Origin: Roseovarius litoreus
Lineage (GTDB): Bacteria; Pseudomonadota; Alphaproteobacteria; Rhodobacterales; Rhodobacteraceae
Assembly (NCBI RefSeq): GCF_900142765.1
Contig: NZ_FRCB01000007.1
Span: forward strand, 124,001-188,000
Direction of reading: 5' to 3'
DNA: 64,000 nucleotides
Each line of letters starts with the position of its first letter. Position 1 is the stretch's first letter. This document shows, one piece after another, positions 44,742 to 54,329 of the stretch. The notes under the pieces are model-generated. The model made no database searches. It worked only from the letters and a program-made list of their open reading frames with translations, and was not told the origin of the DNA. The position numbers were made by a program, and so were the translations under genes.

Positions 44742-47111
44742 ATGCCCAAGGACGGAGGCATCGGCGCCAGCACAAAGCGCCGCGAGGACGCCCGGTTCCT
44801 GACCGGAATCGGCAACTACACCGACGACATCAACCTGCGCGGACAGGCCTATGTGCATTTCCTGCGCTCTGACCTGGCCCATGGCCGGATCAACGACATC
44901 GACACCAGCGCCGCCGAGGCGATGCCCGGCGTCGTGCGGATCTTCACCGGCAAGGATTTCGAAACCGCCGGCAGCATCCCCTGCGGCTGGCAGGTCACCG
45001 ACCGCTTCGGCAATCCCATGAAAGAGCCCCGCCACCCGGTTCTGGCCGAAGGCAAGGTGCGCCATGTGGGCGACCCGATCTGCGCCATCGTGGCCGAAAC
45101 CCGCGAACAGGCCCGTGACGCGGCCGAGGCGATCGTGCTCGACATCGAAGAACTGCCCGCCGTGATCGACATGAAGGCGGCACTGGCCGAAGGCAGCACC
45201 AAGGTGCATGACGAGCTGGACGACAACCTGTGTTTCGACTGGGGCTTCGTCGAGGAAAACAAGGAAGCCGTCGACGAGGCGATCCGTAACGCGGCGCATG
45301 TCACCACGGTCGAGCTGATCAACAACCGTCTCGTGCCCAACGCGATGGAACCGCGCGTGGCCGTCGGCGACTACAACCGCGGCACCGGCGAGCATACGCT
45401 TTACACGACCTCGCAGAACCCGCATGTGATCCGGCTTCTGATGGGCGCTTTCGTTCTGGGCATCCCCGAACACAAGCTGCGCGTGGTGGCCCCCGATGTA
45501 GGCGGCGGCTTCGGCTCGAAGATCTACCATTACGCCGAAGAGGCGTTCTGCACCTATGCCGCAAAGGAACTCAACCGTCCCGTCAAATGGACCTGCACCC
45601 GCTCCGAGGCGTTTCTGAGCGACGCGCAAGCCCGTGACCACGTGACCAAGATCGAACTGGCGCTGGATGCGGACAACAATTTCACCGCCGTGCGCACCAT
45701 GACCTATGCCAATATGGGCGCGTATCTGTCGACCTTCGCGCCCTCGATCCCCACTTGGCTGCATGGCACGCTGATGGCCGGCAACTACAAGACGCCGCTG
45801 GTCTATGTGAACGTCAAGGCGGTGTTCACCAACACCGTGCCGGTCGATGCCTATCGCGGCGCCGGCCGCCCCGAGGCGACCTATCAGCTCGAACGTGCCA
45901 TCGACAAGGCGGCGCGCGAATTGGGTGTCGATCCGATCGCGCTGCGCCGGCAGAACTTCATCACCGAATTCCCCTATGCGACGCCCGTCGCCGTGGAATA
46001 CGATTCGGGTGATTTCCACCGGCTGATGGACAAACTTGAATCGCGCGCCGATTTCGCCGGGTTCGCCGCCCGCCGCGCGGAAAGCGAAAAGAACGGCAAG
46101 CTGCGTGGGCTCGGCATCAACTGCTTCATCGAGGCCTGTGGCATCGCGCCCTCGAACCTCGTGGGGCAGCTTGGCGCGCGGGCGGGTCTTTACGAATCCG
46201 CCACCGTTCGGGTCAACGCCACCGGCGGCATCACCGTGATGACCGGCAGCCACAGCCACGGGCAGGGCCACGAAACCGTGTTCCCGCAGGTGGTGGCCGA
46301 CATGCTGGGCATCGACGCCTCGATGGTCGAGATCGAACATGGCGACACCGCCAACACTCCGATGGGCATGGGCACCTATGGCTCTCGCTCGATCGCGGTG
46401 GGCGGCTCGGCCATGGTGCGTGCGACCGAAAAGATCATCGCCAAGACCAAGAAGATCGCCTCTCACCTGCTCGAAGCCTCCGAGGCGGATATCGAGCTGA
46501 AGGATGGCCAGTTCACCGTCGCGGGCACCGACAAGTCGGTGGCCTGGGGGGATGTGACGCTGGCGGCATACGTCCCGCACAACTATCCGCTCGAGGATCT
46601 GGAACCGGGGCTCGAGGAAACCGCCTTCTACGATCCCAACAACTTCACCTATCCCGCCGGCGCCTATGCCTGCGAGGTCGAGGTGGATCCCGAAACCGGC
46701 AAGGTCACCATCGCCCGCTTCACCACGGCGGATGATTTCGGCAATGTCATCAACCCGATGATCGTCGACGGTCAGGTGCATGGCGGCCTGACCCAAGGGA
46801 TCGGCCAGGCGCTTCTGGAAAACTGCACCTATGACGAGAACGGACAGCTTCTGTCGGCCAGCTACATGGATTACGCCATGCCGCGCGCCGATGACGTGCC
46901 GTTCTTCTCGATCGACCATTCCAACGGCACGCCCTGTACCCATAACCCGCTCGGGGTGAAAGGCTGCGGCGAGGCGGGGGCCATCGGCTCCACGCCCACG
47001 GTGGTCAATGCTGTGGTCGACGCCCTGCAATCGGGCGGCATCAAGGTGGACCACGTCGACATGCCCGTCTCGCCCTCCCGGGTGTGGCAGGCGATCCAGG
47101 CAGCAGGTTGA
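44742..47111 (+). CDS. coxL: Molybdenum hydroxylase large subunit, form II CoxL-like
   Basis: 789 residues, normal for CoxL. Conserved molybdopterin motifs include [35 protein letters not shown], and [15 protein letters not shown]. The active-site loop is [19 protein letters not shown] (about 367-386): AYRGAGR is the form II signature, whereas true (form I) CO dehydrogenases have AYRCSFR with the Cys that binds copper. Form II enzymes are common in marine roseobacters, and CO oxidation by them is disputed; another substrate is possible. Catalytic Glu near the C-terminus is in [14 protein letters not shown]. Confidence 0.93.
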   Translation: MPKDGGIGASTKRREDARFLTGIGNYTDDINLRGQAYVHFLRSDLAHGRINDIDTSAAEAMPGVVRIFTGKDFETAGSIPCGWQVTDRFGNPMKEPRHPVLAEGKVRHVGDPICAIVAETREQARDAAEAIVLDIEELPAVIDMKAALAEGSTKVHDELDDNLCFDWGFVEENKEAVDEAIRNAAHVTTVELINNRLVPNAMEPRVAVGDYNRGTGEHTLYTTSQNPHVIRLLMGAFVLGIPEHKLRVVAPDVGGGFGSKIYHYAEEAFCTYAAKELNRPVKWTCTRSEAFLSDAQARDHVTKIELALDADNNFTAVRTMTYANMGAYLSTFAPSIPTWLHGTLMAGNYKTPLVYVNVKAVFTNTVPVDAYRGAGRPEATYQLERAIDKAARELGVDPIALRRQNFITEFPYATPVAVEYDSGDFHRLMDKLESRADFAGFAARRAESEKNGKLRGLGINCFIEACGIAPSNLVGQLGARAGLYESATVRVNATGGITVMTGSHSHGQGHETVFPQVVADMLGIDASMVEIEHGDTANTPMGMGTYGSRSIAVGGSAMVRATEKIIAKTKKIASHLLEASEADIELKDGQFTVAGTDKSVAWGDVTLAAYVPHNYPLEDLEPGLEETAFYDPNNFTYPAGAYACEVEVDPETGKVTIARFTTADDFGNVINPMIVDGQVHGGLTQGIGQALLENCTYDENGQLLSASYMDYAMPRADDVPFFSIDHSNGTPCTHNPLGVKGCGEAGAIGSTPTVVNAVVDALQSGGIKVDHVDMPVSPSRVWQAIQAAG

Positions 47112-47124
47112 GGAGGACCAGACC

Positions 47125-47916
47125 ATGTATGCATTCGACATCGAACGCCCCACGACAGTGGCCGACGCGGTCAAGCTGCTCGTCGCCTCCGAGGAAAATC
47201 AGCCCCTGTCCGGCGGACAGACGCTGATTCCCACCCTCAAGCAGCGCCTCGCCAGCCCCGAGACCCTCATCAGCCTGACCGGCATCGATGAGATCAAGGG
47301 CATCTGCGAGGATGATTCCGGCCGCATCTGCATCGGTGCGGCCACCACCCATGCCGAAGTGGCCTCCGGCGCGGGCAAATACCCCGCGCTGGCGGCGCTG
47401 GCCTCGCATATCGGCGACCCGGCGGTGCGCAACCGTGGCACGATCGGCGGCAGCCTTGCCAATAACGACCCCTCGGCCTGCTATCCGGCCGCGGCCCTCG
47501 GCTCGGGTGCCGTGATCGTGACCAACAGCCGCGACATCGCCGCCGACGATTATTTCCAGGGGATGTTCACCACCGCGCTCGAACCGGGCGAGATCATCAC
47601 CGAGGTGAAATTCCCGGTGCCGCAAAAAGCCGCCTACATGAAGTTCGAGCAACCCGCCTCGCGCTTCGCCCTCGTGGGCGTGTTCGTCGCGCAATACGAA
47701 GGCGGCGTGCGCGTCGCGGTGACCGGCGCCTCCGAAGAGGGCGTGTTCCGCTGGTCCGAGGCCGAGGCGGCACTGTCCTCGGACTTCTCCGCCAGCGCGC
47801 TCGAAGGTCTGTCCCTGCCGGGCGACGGCATGATCTCGGACATGCACGGATCGGGCGACTACCGCGCGCATCTCGTGGCGGTGATGACCCGCCGCGCCGT
47901 GACCGCTGCGGGCTGA
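47125..47916 (+). CDS. coxM: CO dehydrogenase-type medium subunit (FAD-binding)
   Basis: 263 residues from ATG 47125, preceded by [18 protein letters not shown]-binding motifs: PLSGGQTLIPTLKQRLASP (about 30-49) and HIGDPAVRNRGTIGGSLANNDPSACYPAAAL (about 96-126), where the second holds the TIGGS loop. It transfers electrons from CoxS to the external acceptor. A terminator follows. Confidence 0.92.
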   Translation: MYAFDIERPTTVADAVKLLVASEENQPLSGGQTLIPTLKQRLASPETLISLTGIDEIKGICEDDSGRICIGAATTHAEVASGAGKYPALAALASHIGDPAVRNRGTIGGSLANNDPSACYPAAALGSGAVIVTNSRDIAADDYFQGMFTTALEPGEIITEVKFPVPQKAAYMKFEQPASRFALVGVFVAQYEGGVRVAVTGASEEGVFRWSEAEAALSSDFSASALEGLSLPGDGMISDMHGSGDYRAHLVAVMTRRAVTAAG

Positions 47917-47939
47917 CGCTGCAGCGCTCGACCCTAATG

Positions 47940-47972
47940 CCCCCGCCATCCTTGCGATGGCGGGGGTTTTTC
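47940..47972 (+). terminator. Intrinsic terminator after coxSLM
   Basis: CCCCCGCCATC (47940-47950) and GATGGCGGGGG (47956-47966) form a perfect 11-bp stem with a 5-nt loop, followed by TTTTTC. Confidence 0.92.
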
Positions 47973-48140
47973 TTGGCCCGGTGCCGCGCGTTCCTCGCAC
48001 CCGACAGGGCAGGGGCTTTACGCGCCCCCGTTCCGCCTCTATCCCGCGTCGCATGACCGCCTGTCGTTTCGCATATCGCGCATGAGCGCCCGCATGACCT
48101 GTCTCGGGCCTTGCCGCCCGTATCAGGCGGCCCGCCGGTC

Positions 48141-48569
48141 ATGATCGCGCTCTCGGGTCTGTTCCTCGCGGCCTTCGCCGCCGCCACGATCTTTCCGTTC
48201 CAGTCCGAAGCGGTGCTCGCCGGTCTTCTCGTGGCTGCCACCCATCCCGCCACCCTGCTGATCGCGGTCGCCACCTTGGGCAATGTGCTGGGCAGCGTCG
48301 TCAACTGGGTCCTGGGGCGCTATCTGCTGGTCTTTCGCGACAGGCGCTGGTTCCCCGCCTCCGCCTCACAGCTCGACCGCGCCCAGGCCTGGTACGGTCG
48401 CTACGGGCGCTGGTCGCTTCTGGGCAGCTGGCTTCCGGTCATCGGCGATCCGCTCACCGTGGTCGCAGGGCTGATGCGCGAGCCGCTCCCGTCCTTCCTT
48501 TTGCTGGTCACGATCGCCAAGGGCGCGCGCTACATCCTTCTGGCCGCCGCGACCCTCGCCTGGCTCTGA
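48141..48569 (+). CDS. YqaA family (SNARE-associated/DedA-related) membrane protein
   Basis: 142 residues from ATG 48141; a TTG-type start at 48111 is possible but adds no family sequence. Spans at about 2-20, 30-60 (LLVAATHPATLLIAVATLGNVLGSVVNWVLGRYL), 85-105 and 120-140. GNVLGSVVNWVLGRYL and YGRYGRWSLLGSWLPVIGDPLTVVAGLMR fit the YqaA/DedA re-entrant motif. Function is unknown; related DedA proteins act in membrane potential and lipid carriers. It is a single gene converging with the beta-hydroxyacid dehydrogenase gene. Confidence 0.8.
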   Translation: MIALSGLFLAAFAAATIFPFQSEAVLAGLLVAATHPATLLIAVATLGNVLGSVVNWVLGRYLLVFRDRRWFPASASQLDRAQAWYGRYGRWSLLGSWLPVIGDPLTVVAGLMREPLPSFLLLVTIAKGARYILLAAATLAWL

Positions 48570-48612
48570 GCGCCGGCTTCATCCAAAACGTCACCGCCCC
48601 CCGGACCTTCAT

Positions 48613-48686
48613 GTTTCTTCTGGCTCCAAATATCCCGGGGGAGTCGTTGAAATCCCATGGGATTTCAACGGCGGGGGCTGGCCCCC
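48613..48686 (+). repeat. Dispersed intergenic repeat family 1, copy F (long form with palindromic insert)
   Basis: GTTTCTTCTGGCTCCAAATA, TCCCGGGGGA, then a perfect palindrome at 48645-48670 (arms CGTTGAAATCCCA / TGGGATTTCAACG with no spacer), then GGGGGCTGGCCCCC at 48673-48686. It lies between two convergent genes. The insert is the same as in copy D except for the centre. Confidence 0.92.
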
Positions 48687-48709
48687 ATACCCCCGGAAGC
48701 CGCGCGCGC

Positions 48710-49585
48710 TCAGCCCGACAGCTTGCGCAGCCGCTTGAAGAGGCTCGATGTATCCCACCGGCCGCCGCCCATGTTCTGGACATCCTTGTAGAACTGATCG
48801 ACCAGAGCGGTCACCGGCAAGGAGGCGCCGATCTCGTCGCCCGTCGACAGGCAGATATTCAGGTCCTTGCGCATCCAGTCCACCGCGAAGCCATGCTCGA
48901 ACTTGTCGTCCAGCATCGTCTCGTAGCGGTTCGACATCTGCCAGCTTCCGGCGGCCCCCTGGCTGATCACCTCGACCACCGCGCGCCCGTCAAGCCCCGC
49001 CTCTTCGGCGAAATGCAGCGCCTCGCTCAGACCCTGCACCAGCCCGGCGATGGCGATCTGGTTGCACATCTTGGTCATTTGTCCCGCGCCGCTCTCGCCG
49101 ATCCGGCGGCACAGCTTGGCATAGGTGGTCATCACCGGCTCGGCGGCGTCATAGGCGTCCTGATCGCCGCCGCACATGATCGACAGCTGGCCGTTCTCGG
49201 CCCCCGCCTGACCACCCGAAATGGGCGCATCGACGTAATTCAGCCCGGCCTCTTTCGCCAGCGCGTAAAGCTCCTGCGTGACCTTGGCCGAGACCGTCGT
49301 GTGATCGACGAAAACCGCCCCTTCGCCCATCCCGGCAAAGGCGCCATCCGGCCCGGTGCACACGCTGCGCAGATCGTCGTCATTGCCCACACAGGCCATC
49401 ACGAAAGCCGCCCCTTCGGCGGCCTCGCGCGGTGTGGCCGCGTGGCGCCCGCCATGTTCGGCGGCCCATTTTTCCGCTTTCGCCGCGGTCCGGTTGTAGA
49501 CGCAGACGTCATGTCCCGCCGCCTGCAGATGCCCCGCCATCGGGTAGCCCATCACGCCAAGGCCAAGGAATGCCAGTTTCGTCAT
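48710..49585 (-). CDS. NAD(P)-dependent beta-hydroxyacid dehydrogenase (3-hydroxyisobutyrate dehydrogenase family)
   Basis: 291 residues; of tandem ATGs at 49588 and 49585, the second has the better distance from GGGAG (6 nt). Start KLAFLGLGVMGYPMAGHL is the dinucleotide-binding motif; DAPISGGQAGAENGQLSIMCGG is the substrate-binding signature (position about 117-138), and GAGQMTKMCNQ contains the catalytic Lys. Family members include 3-hydroxyisobutyrate dehydrogenase and tartronate semialdehyde reductase (GarR/GlxR); the substrate is not decided by sequence. No valine-degradation genes are adjacent. Confidence 0.88.
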   Translation of the reverse strand: MTKLAFLGLGVMGYPMAGHLQAAGHDVCVYNRTAAKAEKWAAEHGGRHAATPREAAEGAAFVMACVGNDDDLRSVCTGPDGAFAGMGEGAVFVDHTTVSAKVTQELYALAKEAGLNYVDAPISGGQAGAENGQLSIMCGGDQDAYDAAEPVMTTYAKLCRRIGESGAGQMTKMCNQIAIAGLVQGLSEALHFAEEAGLDGRAVVEVISQGAAGSWQMSNRYETMLDDKFEHGFAVDWMRKDLNICLSTGDEIGASLPVTALVDQFYKDVQNMGGGRWDTSSLFKRLRKLSG

Positions 49586-49664
49586 CATCGTCTCCCTTCC
49601 CATTGTCTCGGGGGGGATTTCTGACTATCCCATGGCGGAATGCAAGGGAAAACCGGGTGCGTGC

Positions 49665-52142
49665 ATGGCGTCGATCTTCAAATGGCTTCTCAGGCTGACC
49701 GGCGGGGCCATCCTGCTGGTGCTGGTGGCCGTGCTGGGCCTGTACTACCTTTTGTCGCGCTCGCTGCCCGATTACGACAAGTCCCTCACCGTCGAGGGCC
49801 TCTCCGCCCCGGTCGAGATCGTGCGCGATCACGCCAATGTGCCGCATATCTTCGGGCAGGCCGACGCCGACACGTTCTTCGGCCTGGGCTATGCCCATGC
49901 GCAGGACCGGCTGTGGCAGATGGTGATGCTGCGCCGCACCGCGCAAGGCCGCCTCTCCGAGGTATTCGGCCCCCGCACGCTCGAGATCGACAAGGTCATG
50001 CGCCGCTTCGATCTGCATGATCTGGCCCGCAGCTCGGTGGCCGCCCAAACCCCCGAGACCCTCCGCGCGCTCGAGGCCTATGCCGCGGGCGTCAACGCCC
50101 GCCTCGCCGAGATCAACGCCGACGCGCTTGGCCGGGGCGCGCCCGAGATGTTCCTCTTCAACGCGCCCATGGCGCCGTGGCAACCGGCGGATTCGCTGGC
50201 CATTCTCAAGCTGATGGCGGTGCAACTCTCCTCGCATCTCGAACATGAGGTGCTGCGCGCGCGCACCTCCCTCGCGCTCGAGGAGGCCACGAGGATCGAC
50301 GATATCCTGCCGCTCGCCCCCGGCAGCGGTCTGGCGGCCCTTCCCGATTACGCAAGCCTGATGCCCGGCGCCGAGACGCTGCGCCATGCCGCGCTGGCGG
50401 AGCGTCCGCGCGATCCGCTCTCGCCCTTCAATCCGCGGGCCTTTGCAGGGGCCTCGAACGCCTGGGCCGCGGCACCGGCGCGCTCGGCAAGCTCGGGGAC
50501 GCTTCTGGCCAATGATCCTCACTTGGGCTTTTCCGCGCCGGCGATCTGGTATCTCGCGCGGCTCGAACTCGAACGCGGTGGCGTGATCGGCGGCACGATC
50601 CCCGGCATGCCCGCCATCCTGAGCGGGCGCAGCAACGATCTGGGTTGGGGGCTGACCTCGTCCTATCTCGACGATCAGGATGTGCATATCGAACGGCTCA
50701 ACCCCGAAAATCCCGGGGAATACCTGACGCCCGAAGGCTACAAACCCTTCCGCACCGCGCGCTCGATCATCCGCATCAAGGATGCCGAGCCCGTCACCCT
50801 GACCCTGCGCTGGACCGACAATGGCCCGGTGCTGCCCGGCTCGCACGCCGATCTGGGCACGGTCACGCCGGCGGGTCATGTGGCCTCGCTGTCCTGGACG
50901 GCACTCGATCCCGCCGACACCACGATGAGCGCGGCGATTGCCCTGATGGGGGCCGCCTCGGTCACCGAGGCGCTGGCCGCAGGCGAGCTTTACATCGCGC
51001 CGTCGCAAAACGTCCTTCTGGTGGACAACGACACGATCGCCATGAAAACCCTTGGCGCCATGCCGCGCCGCAACGCCCAACATGAAAGCCAGGGGCGCAT
51101 GCCCTCTCGGGGCTGGGTGCGGCAGAACCGCTGGCAGGGGATCAGCCCCTATTCGGCCAATCCCGAATTTATCGCGCCTGCAGGCGGTGTGCTGGGCAAC
51201 ACCAACAACAAGACCGTGGACCGGCCCTTTCCGTTGCATGTGAGCTTCGTCTGGGGCGACACGCAGCGCATCCACCGCTGGCAACGCCTGATGCAAAGCC
51301 GCGAGGTGCATACCCGCGACAGCTTCATCGAGGCGCAGCTCGACACCGTCAGCTTCACCGCGCGGTCGCTTCTGCCGTTGATCGGTGCAAACCTGTGGTT
51401 CACCGGCGAAGCCGCGCCCGACGGCACCCCCGAACGCCAGCGCCAGCGCGCGCTCGATCTTCTGTCCGACTGGAACGGCGAGATGAACGAACATCTGCCC
51501 GAGCCGCTGATCTATGCCGCCTGGATGCGCGCGCTTCAGGATCGGCTGATCCGTGACGATCTGGGGCCGCTGTCGCGCGAATTCGCCCATCCCGACCCGG
51601 TGTTCATCGAACGGGTCTACCGCGATATCGACGGTGCCTCGGCCTGGTGCGATGTCCGGCAATCCTCGCCGGTGGAAACCTGCACCGATATCGCGCGGAT
51701 GGCGCTGGATGATGCGCTGGTCTGGATCAACGAACGGTATGGCACGGCGCTCGAAAGCCTGCGATGGGGCGACGCGCATCAGGCGACGCATGATCACCCG
51801 GTTCTGGGCGACGTTCCGGTGCTGCGCTATTTCGTCAATATCCGTCAATCCACCTCGGGCGGCGACAACACCCTGCAACGCGGGCGGACCCGTGGCGCTG
51901 GCCCCGAGCCGTTCCAGAACGTGCATGGCGCGGGCTATCGCGGGGTCTATGATTTCGCCGATCCCGACAGCAGCGTGTTCATCATCTCGACCGGGCAATC
52001 GGGACATTTCCTGTCCCGTCACTATGACGATCTGGCACAGCTCTGGCGGCGGGGCGAATATATCCCGATGTCTCTGGACCCGGAACTGGCGCGCGCGGCG
52101 GCGGTGGGCATCACCCTGCTCGAGCCGGCCGTGCCGCAATAA
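49665..52142 (+). CDS. Penicillin acylase family protein
   Basis: 825 residues from ATG 49665 (MASIFKWLL); ATG 49632 is an alternative, neither has a strong ribosome site. A signal or anchor span (ILLVLVAVLGLYYLLS, about 15-30) is followed by the alpha-chain region (GLGYAHAQDRLWQMVMLRRTAQGRLSEVFG, an N-terminal family motif) and the spacer. The autocatalytic nucleophile Ser starts the beta chain in AFAGASNAWAAAPARS. Conserved GLTSSYLDDQDVHIERLNP and GGDNTLQRGRTRGAGPEPFQNVHGAGYR support the family. Such Ntn hydrolases cleave amide bonds, for example penicillins or acyl-homoserine lactones; substrate is unknown. Confidence 0.88.
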   Translation: MASIFKWLLRLTGGAILLVLVAVLGLYYLLSRSLPDYDKSLTVEGLSAPVEIVRDHANVPHIFGQADADTFFGLGYAHAQDRLWQMVMLRRTAQGRLSEVFGPRTLEIDKVMRRFDLHDLARSSVAAQTPETLRALEAYAAGVNARLAEINADALGRGAPEMFLFNAPMAPWQPADSLAILKLMAVQLSSHLEHEVLRARTSLALEEATRIDDILPLAPGSGLAALPDYASLMPGAETLRHAALAERPRDPLSPFNPRAFAGASNAWAAAPARSASSGTLLANDPHLGFSAPAIWYLARLELERGGVIGGTIPGMPAILSGRSNDLGWGLTSSYLDDQDVHIERLNPENPGEYLTPEGYKPFRTARSIIRIKDAEPVTLTLRWTDNGPVLPGSHADLGTVTPAGHVASLSWTALDPADTTMSAAIALMGAASVTEALAAGELYIAPSQNVLLVDNDTIAMKTLGAMPRRNAQHESQGRMPSRGWVRQNRWQGISPYSANPEFIAPAGGVLGNTNNKTVDRPFPLHVSFVWGDTQRIHRWQRLMQSREVHTRDSFIEAQLDTVSFTARSLLPLIGANLWFTGEAAPDGTPERQRQRALDLLSDWNGEMNEHLPEPLIYAAWMRALQDRLIRDDLGPLSREFAHPDPVFIERVYRDIDGASAWCDVRQSSPVETCTDIARMALDDALVWINERYGTALESLRWGDAHQATHDHPVLGDVPVLRYFVNIRQSTSGGDNTLQRGRTRGAGPEPFQNVHGAGYRGVYDFADPDSSVFIISTGQSGHFLSRHYDDLAQLWRRGEYIPMSLDPELARAAAVGITLLEPAVPQ

Positions 52143-52181
52143 GGCCGTGAACGGGCAGGGGCGTCAGGCGCGCGGCCCGGC

Positions 52182-52856
52182 TCAGACCGGCCTCGCCGGT
52201 GCCAGATGCCGGCCGAACCAGCCGGTCGCATGCGCCACCACTTGATCCAGCGCGCCGGGTTCCTCGAAAAGATGCGTCGCACCCGGCACCACCTGGATCA
52301 TTGTTTCGCAAGTCAGCGACCGTGCCGCATGACGGTTCAGGATCAACACCGTGCCGTCCAGCTCGCCGACGATCAGCAGGGTCGGCGCCAGAACGCGGGG
52401 CAGCGCGTCTTTCGCCAGATCCGGGCGCCCGCCGCGTGAGACCACCGCCTGCACGACGCTCGGGTGATCGGCCGCCGCCTGCAAGGCCGCCGCCGCCCCC
52501 GTGCTTGCCCCGAAGAGACCGCAGGGCAGATCGCGCACGCGGGTCTCGAAGGTGCACCAGTTCAGCGCGGCCCCCACGCGATTGGCCAGCAACGCGATGT
52601 CGAAAACATTGCGTTTGTCCAACGCCTCCTCTTCGGTCAGCAGATCGAACAGCAATGTGGCCAGCCCTGCGGCGTTCAACCGATCCGCCACGTATTGGTT
52701 GCGCGGACTCATCCGGCTGCTGCCGCTGCCATGAGCGAAGATCACCAATCCCTTTGGGGCCTCCGGCACGTCCAACGTGCCTGGAAGAGCCAAGGCACCC
52801 TTCGCCACCGTGATAAAAGTCTCAATATGTGCGCTATTTCCCATTCTATCGATCAT
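52182..52856 (-). CDS. Dienelactone hydrolase-like alpha/beta hydrolase
   Basis: 224 residues; ATG 52844 is an alternative start. HGSGSSRMSPRNQYVADRL starts the fold; GLFGASTGAAAAL is the GxSxG nucleophile elbow (Ser about 121), Asp is in IVGELDGTV, and His in VVPGATHLFEEPGAL, so the full triad is present. The family includes dienelactone hydrolases, and similar proteins are often linked to phosphoribosyltransferases in stress or archaic purine regions. Substrate is unknown. Upstream gap to the methyltransferase gene is 93 bp. Confidence 0.8.
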   Translation of the reverse strand: MIDRMGNSAHIETFITVAKGALALPGTLDVPEAPKGLVIFAHGSGSSRMSPRNQYVADRLNAAGLATLLFDLLTEEEALDKRNVFDIALLANRVGAALNWCTFETRVRDLPCGLFGASTGAAAALQAAADHPSVVQAVVSRGGRPDLAKDALPRVLAPTLLIVGELDGTVLILNRHAARSLTCETMIQVVPGATHLFEEPGALDQVVAHATGWFGRHLAPARPV

Positions 52857-52949
52857 AGCCGATCTGGAATGTTAGCGCCTTGACATGAAACAAAGTAGCC
52901 ACCGCTGCGCGGCCTGTGCTTCGGCGCGGGACTGATCCTCCGGTAGGCA

Positions 52950-53552
52950 TCACCCGTCCGTCTCGGGGCGTCGGGCGACCAGATCGATCAGGGCCGACCG
53001 TCCGCAATGTCCACGACCCTCGCTGATCTCCCGCTCATATGCGCGGCACTCCAATATCTTCCAGTCCCCAAACGCCTCGCGCAGCAGGTCTTCGGTATAC
53101 ATGTTCTCCGCATGGGGTGGCCCGCCGGTGCCAAGCGCGATCTGCTCGGGCGTGTAGCCATGCAGCAGAATCACCCCTCCTGGCTTGACGCTGCGCCGCA
53201 TGCCCTCGAACAGCCGGGCGCGCTCATCGGGTCCGACGAACTGGATGAAGATACCGGCCACAAGATCGAATGTCTCGGGCCAGTCATGCGCCAGCACGTC
53301 GGTTTCGCGAAAGCTCACCGTCACGCCCTTCTCGGCGGCAAGCGCCCGGGCCTTGGCGATGGCCGAGGGCGCGAACTCCAGTGCCGTCACCTCCAGACCG
53401 CGCTCTGCCATGAAGACCGAGTTGCGCCCCTCGCCATCCGCCACGGCCAGAGCCGTGGCGCCCGGCTTTAGCAGATCGGCGTGATCGGTCAGAAACGCCG
53501 CAGGCTCGCGACCGAACAGATAATCCGTCGTGGCGTAGCGCTCTTCCCACAT
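52950..53552 (-). CDS. Class I SAM-dependent methyltransferase (TehB-like)
   Basis: 200 residues; AAAGGACG precedes ATG. SAM-binding motif I reads ALAVADGEGRNSVFMAERGL (about 34-53); motif II-type FDLVAGIFIQFV and a late GGVILLHGYTPEQIALGTGGPP. The short W-E-x-R-Y-A start (MWEERYATTDYLFGREPA) is typical of TehB or thiopurine-type methyltransferases. Substrate is unknown. Confidence 0.82.
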   Translation of the reverse strand: MWEERYATTDYLFGREPAAFLTDHADLLKPGATALAVADGEGRNSVFMAERGLEVTALEFAPSAIAKARALAAEKGVTVSFRETDVLAHDWPETFDLVAGIFIQFVGPDERARLFEGMRRSVKPGGVILLHGYTPEQIALGTGGPPHAENMYTEDLLREAFGDWKILECRAYEREISEGRGHCGRSALIDLVARRPETDG

Positions 53553-53676
53553 ATGCGCGTCCTTTCGTCTGCGAGGCGGTGTCGGTTCTTCGTGTCAGCT
53601 GGCCGCTACCGGTCATCCGTGCCGGCATATGAAAACCCGCCGGCACCGGGGGCGCAAGCGGGTGATTTTCGCGTGG

Positions 53677-53760
53677 ATGTGTACGGAAGGGACACAATTT
53701 GCGGATCAGGGGCCGTGTTCCGTCCCAATCGCGTGTAGGATTCGTACGAATCCTACACAG
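53677..53760 (-). repeat. Dispersed intergenic element family 2, copy R2
   Basis: Minus-strand start CTGTGTAGGATTCGTACGAA. A perfect 26-bp palindrome (53733-53758) consists of GTGTAGGATTCGT and its complement; GGGAC (53689-53693) and GTCCC (53722-53726) form an inner pair. The end is CCGTACACAT. It lies between infC and the methyltransferase gene, 16 nt after the infC stop. Confidence 0.85.
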
Positions 53761-53775
53761 GCAAGGGCGTGCCGA

Positions 53776-54321
53776 TTACCGCGATTGGGGACCGATCACC
53801 ATGATCATCTGGCGGCCTTCCATCTTCGGCATGTTCTCGACCTTGCCGACATCCTTGACATCCTCGGCCACCCGCTCCAGCAGGTCGCGGCCCAGATCCT
53901 GGTGCGCCATCTCGCGGCCGCGGAACCTCAGCGTGACCTTGACCTTGTCGCCATTTTGCAGGAATCTCATGACGTTACGCATCTTGACATCATAGTCATG
54001 CGTGTCGGTGTTGGGTCTGAACTTGACCTCTTTCACCTCGATGATCTTCTGCTTCTTGCGCGCCTCGGCCTCGCGTTTCTGCTGTTCGTACTTGAACTTG
54101 CCGAAGTCCATGATCTTGCAGACAGGCGGCTCTGCATTGGGCGAGATCTCGACCAGATCCAACCCCGCCTCCTCGGCCATCTCCATCGCCCGCTCCGGCG
54201 TCACGACGCCAACGTTCTCTCCGTCCGCTCCGATCAGACGGATTTCCGGGCAGCGGATCTTTTCGTTTATGCGGGGGCCTGTTTCGCGCGTCGGGGGCGC
54301 GTTGTGGGGTCTGCGGGCTAT
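53776..54321 (-). CDS. infC: Translation initiation factor IF-3, ATA start codon
   Basis: 181 residues. The family N-terminus ([20 protein letters not shown]) lies upstream of the first ordinary start (GTG 54204), and no in-frame ATG, GTG or TTG exists before the stop, so translation must start at a rare codon. The frame reaches ATA at 54319-54321, 8 nt after AAAGGA (54330-54335). IF3 removes mismatched start codons, and an unusual start lets it limit its own synthesis, as with ATT in E. coli. C-terminal signature includes [22 protein letters not shown]. rpmI and rplT do not follow. Confidence 0.92.
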   Translation of the reverse strand: MARRPHNAPPTRETGPRINEKIRCPEIRLIGADGENVGVVTPERAMEMAEEAGLDLVEISPNAEPPVCKIMDFGKFKYEQQKREAEARKKQKIIEVKEVKFRPNTDTHDYDVKMRNVMRFLQNGDKVKVTLRFRGREMAHQDLGRDLLERVAEDVKDVGKVENMPKMEGRQMIMVIGPQSR

Positions 54322-54329
54322 GGCTTTGT

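Noticed and set aside
44640..47174. Long minus-strand frame (844 codons) opposite coxL
   Set aside because: It covers coxL and parts of coxS/coxM, whose catalytic motifs are unmistakable; composition is His/Gly/Arg-rich as expected for a shadow frame.
49509..52139. Minus-strand frame (876 codons) opposite the penicillin acylase gene
   Set aside because: Family motifs are on the plus strand; the minus frame is basic and repetitive.
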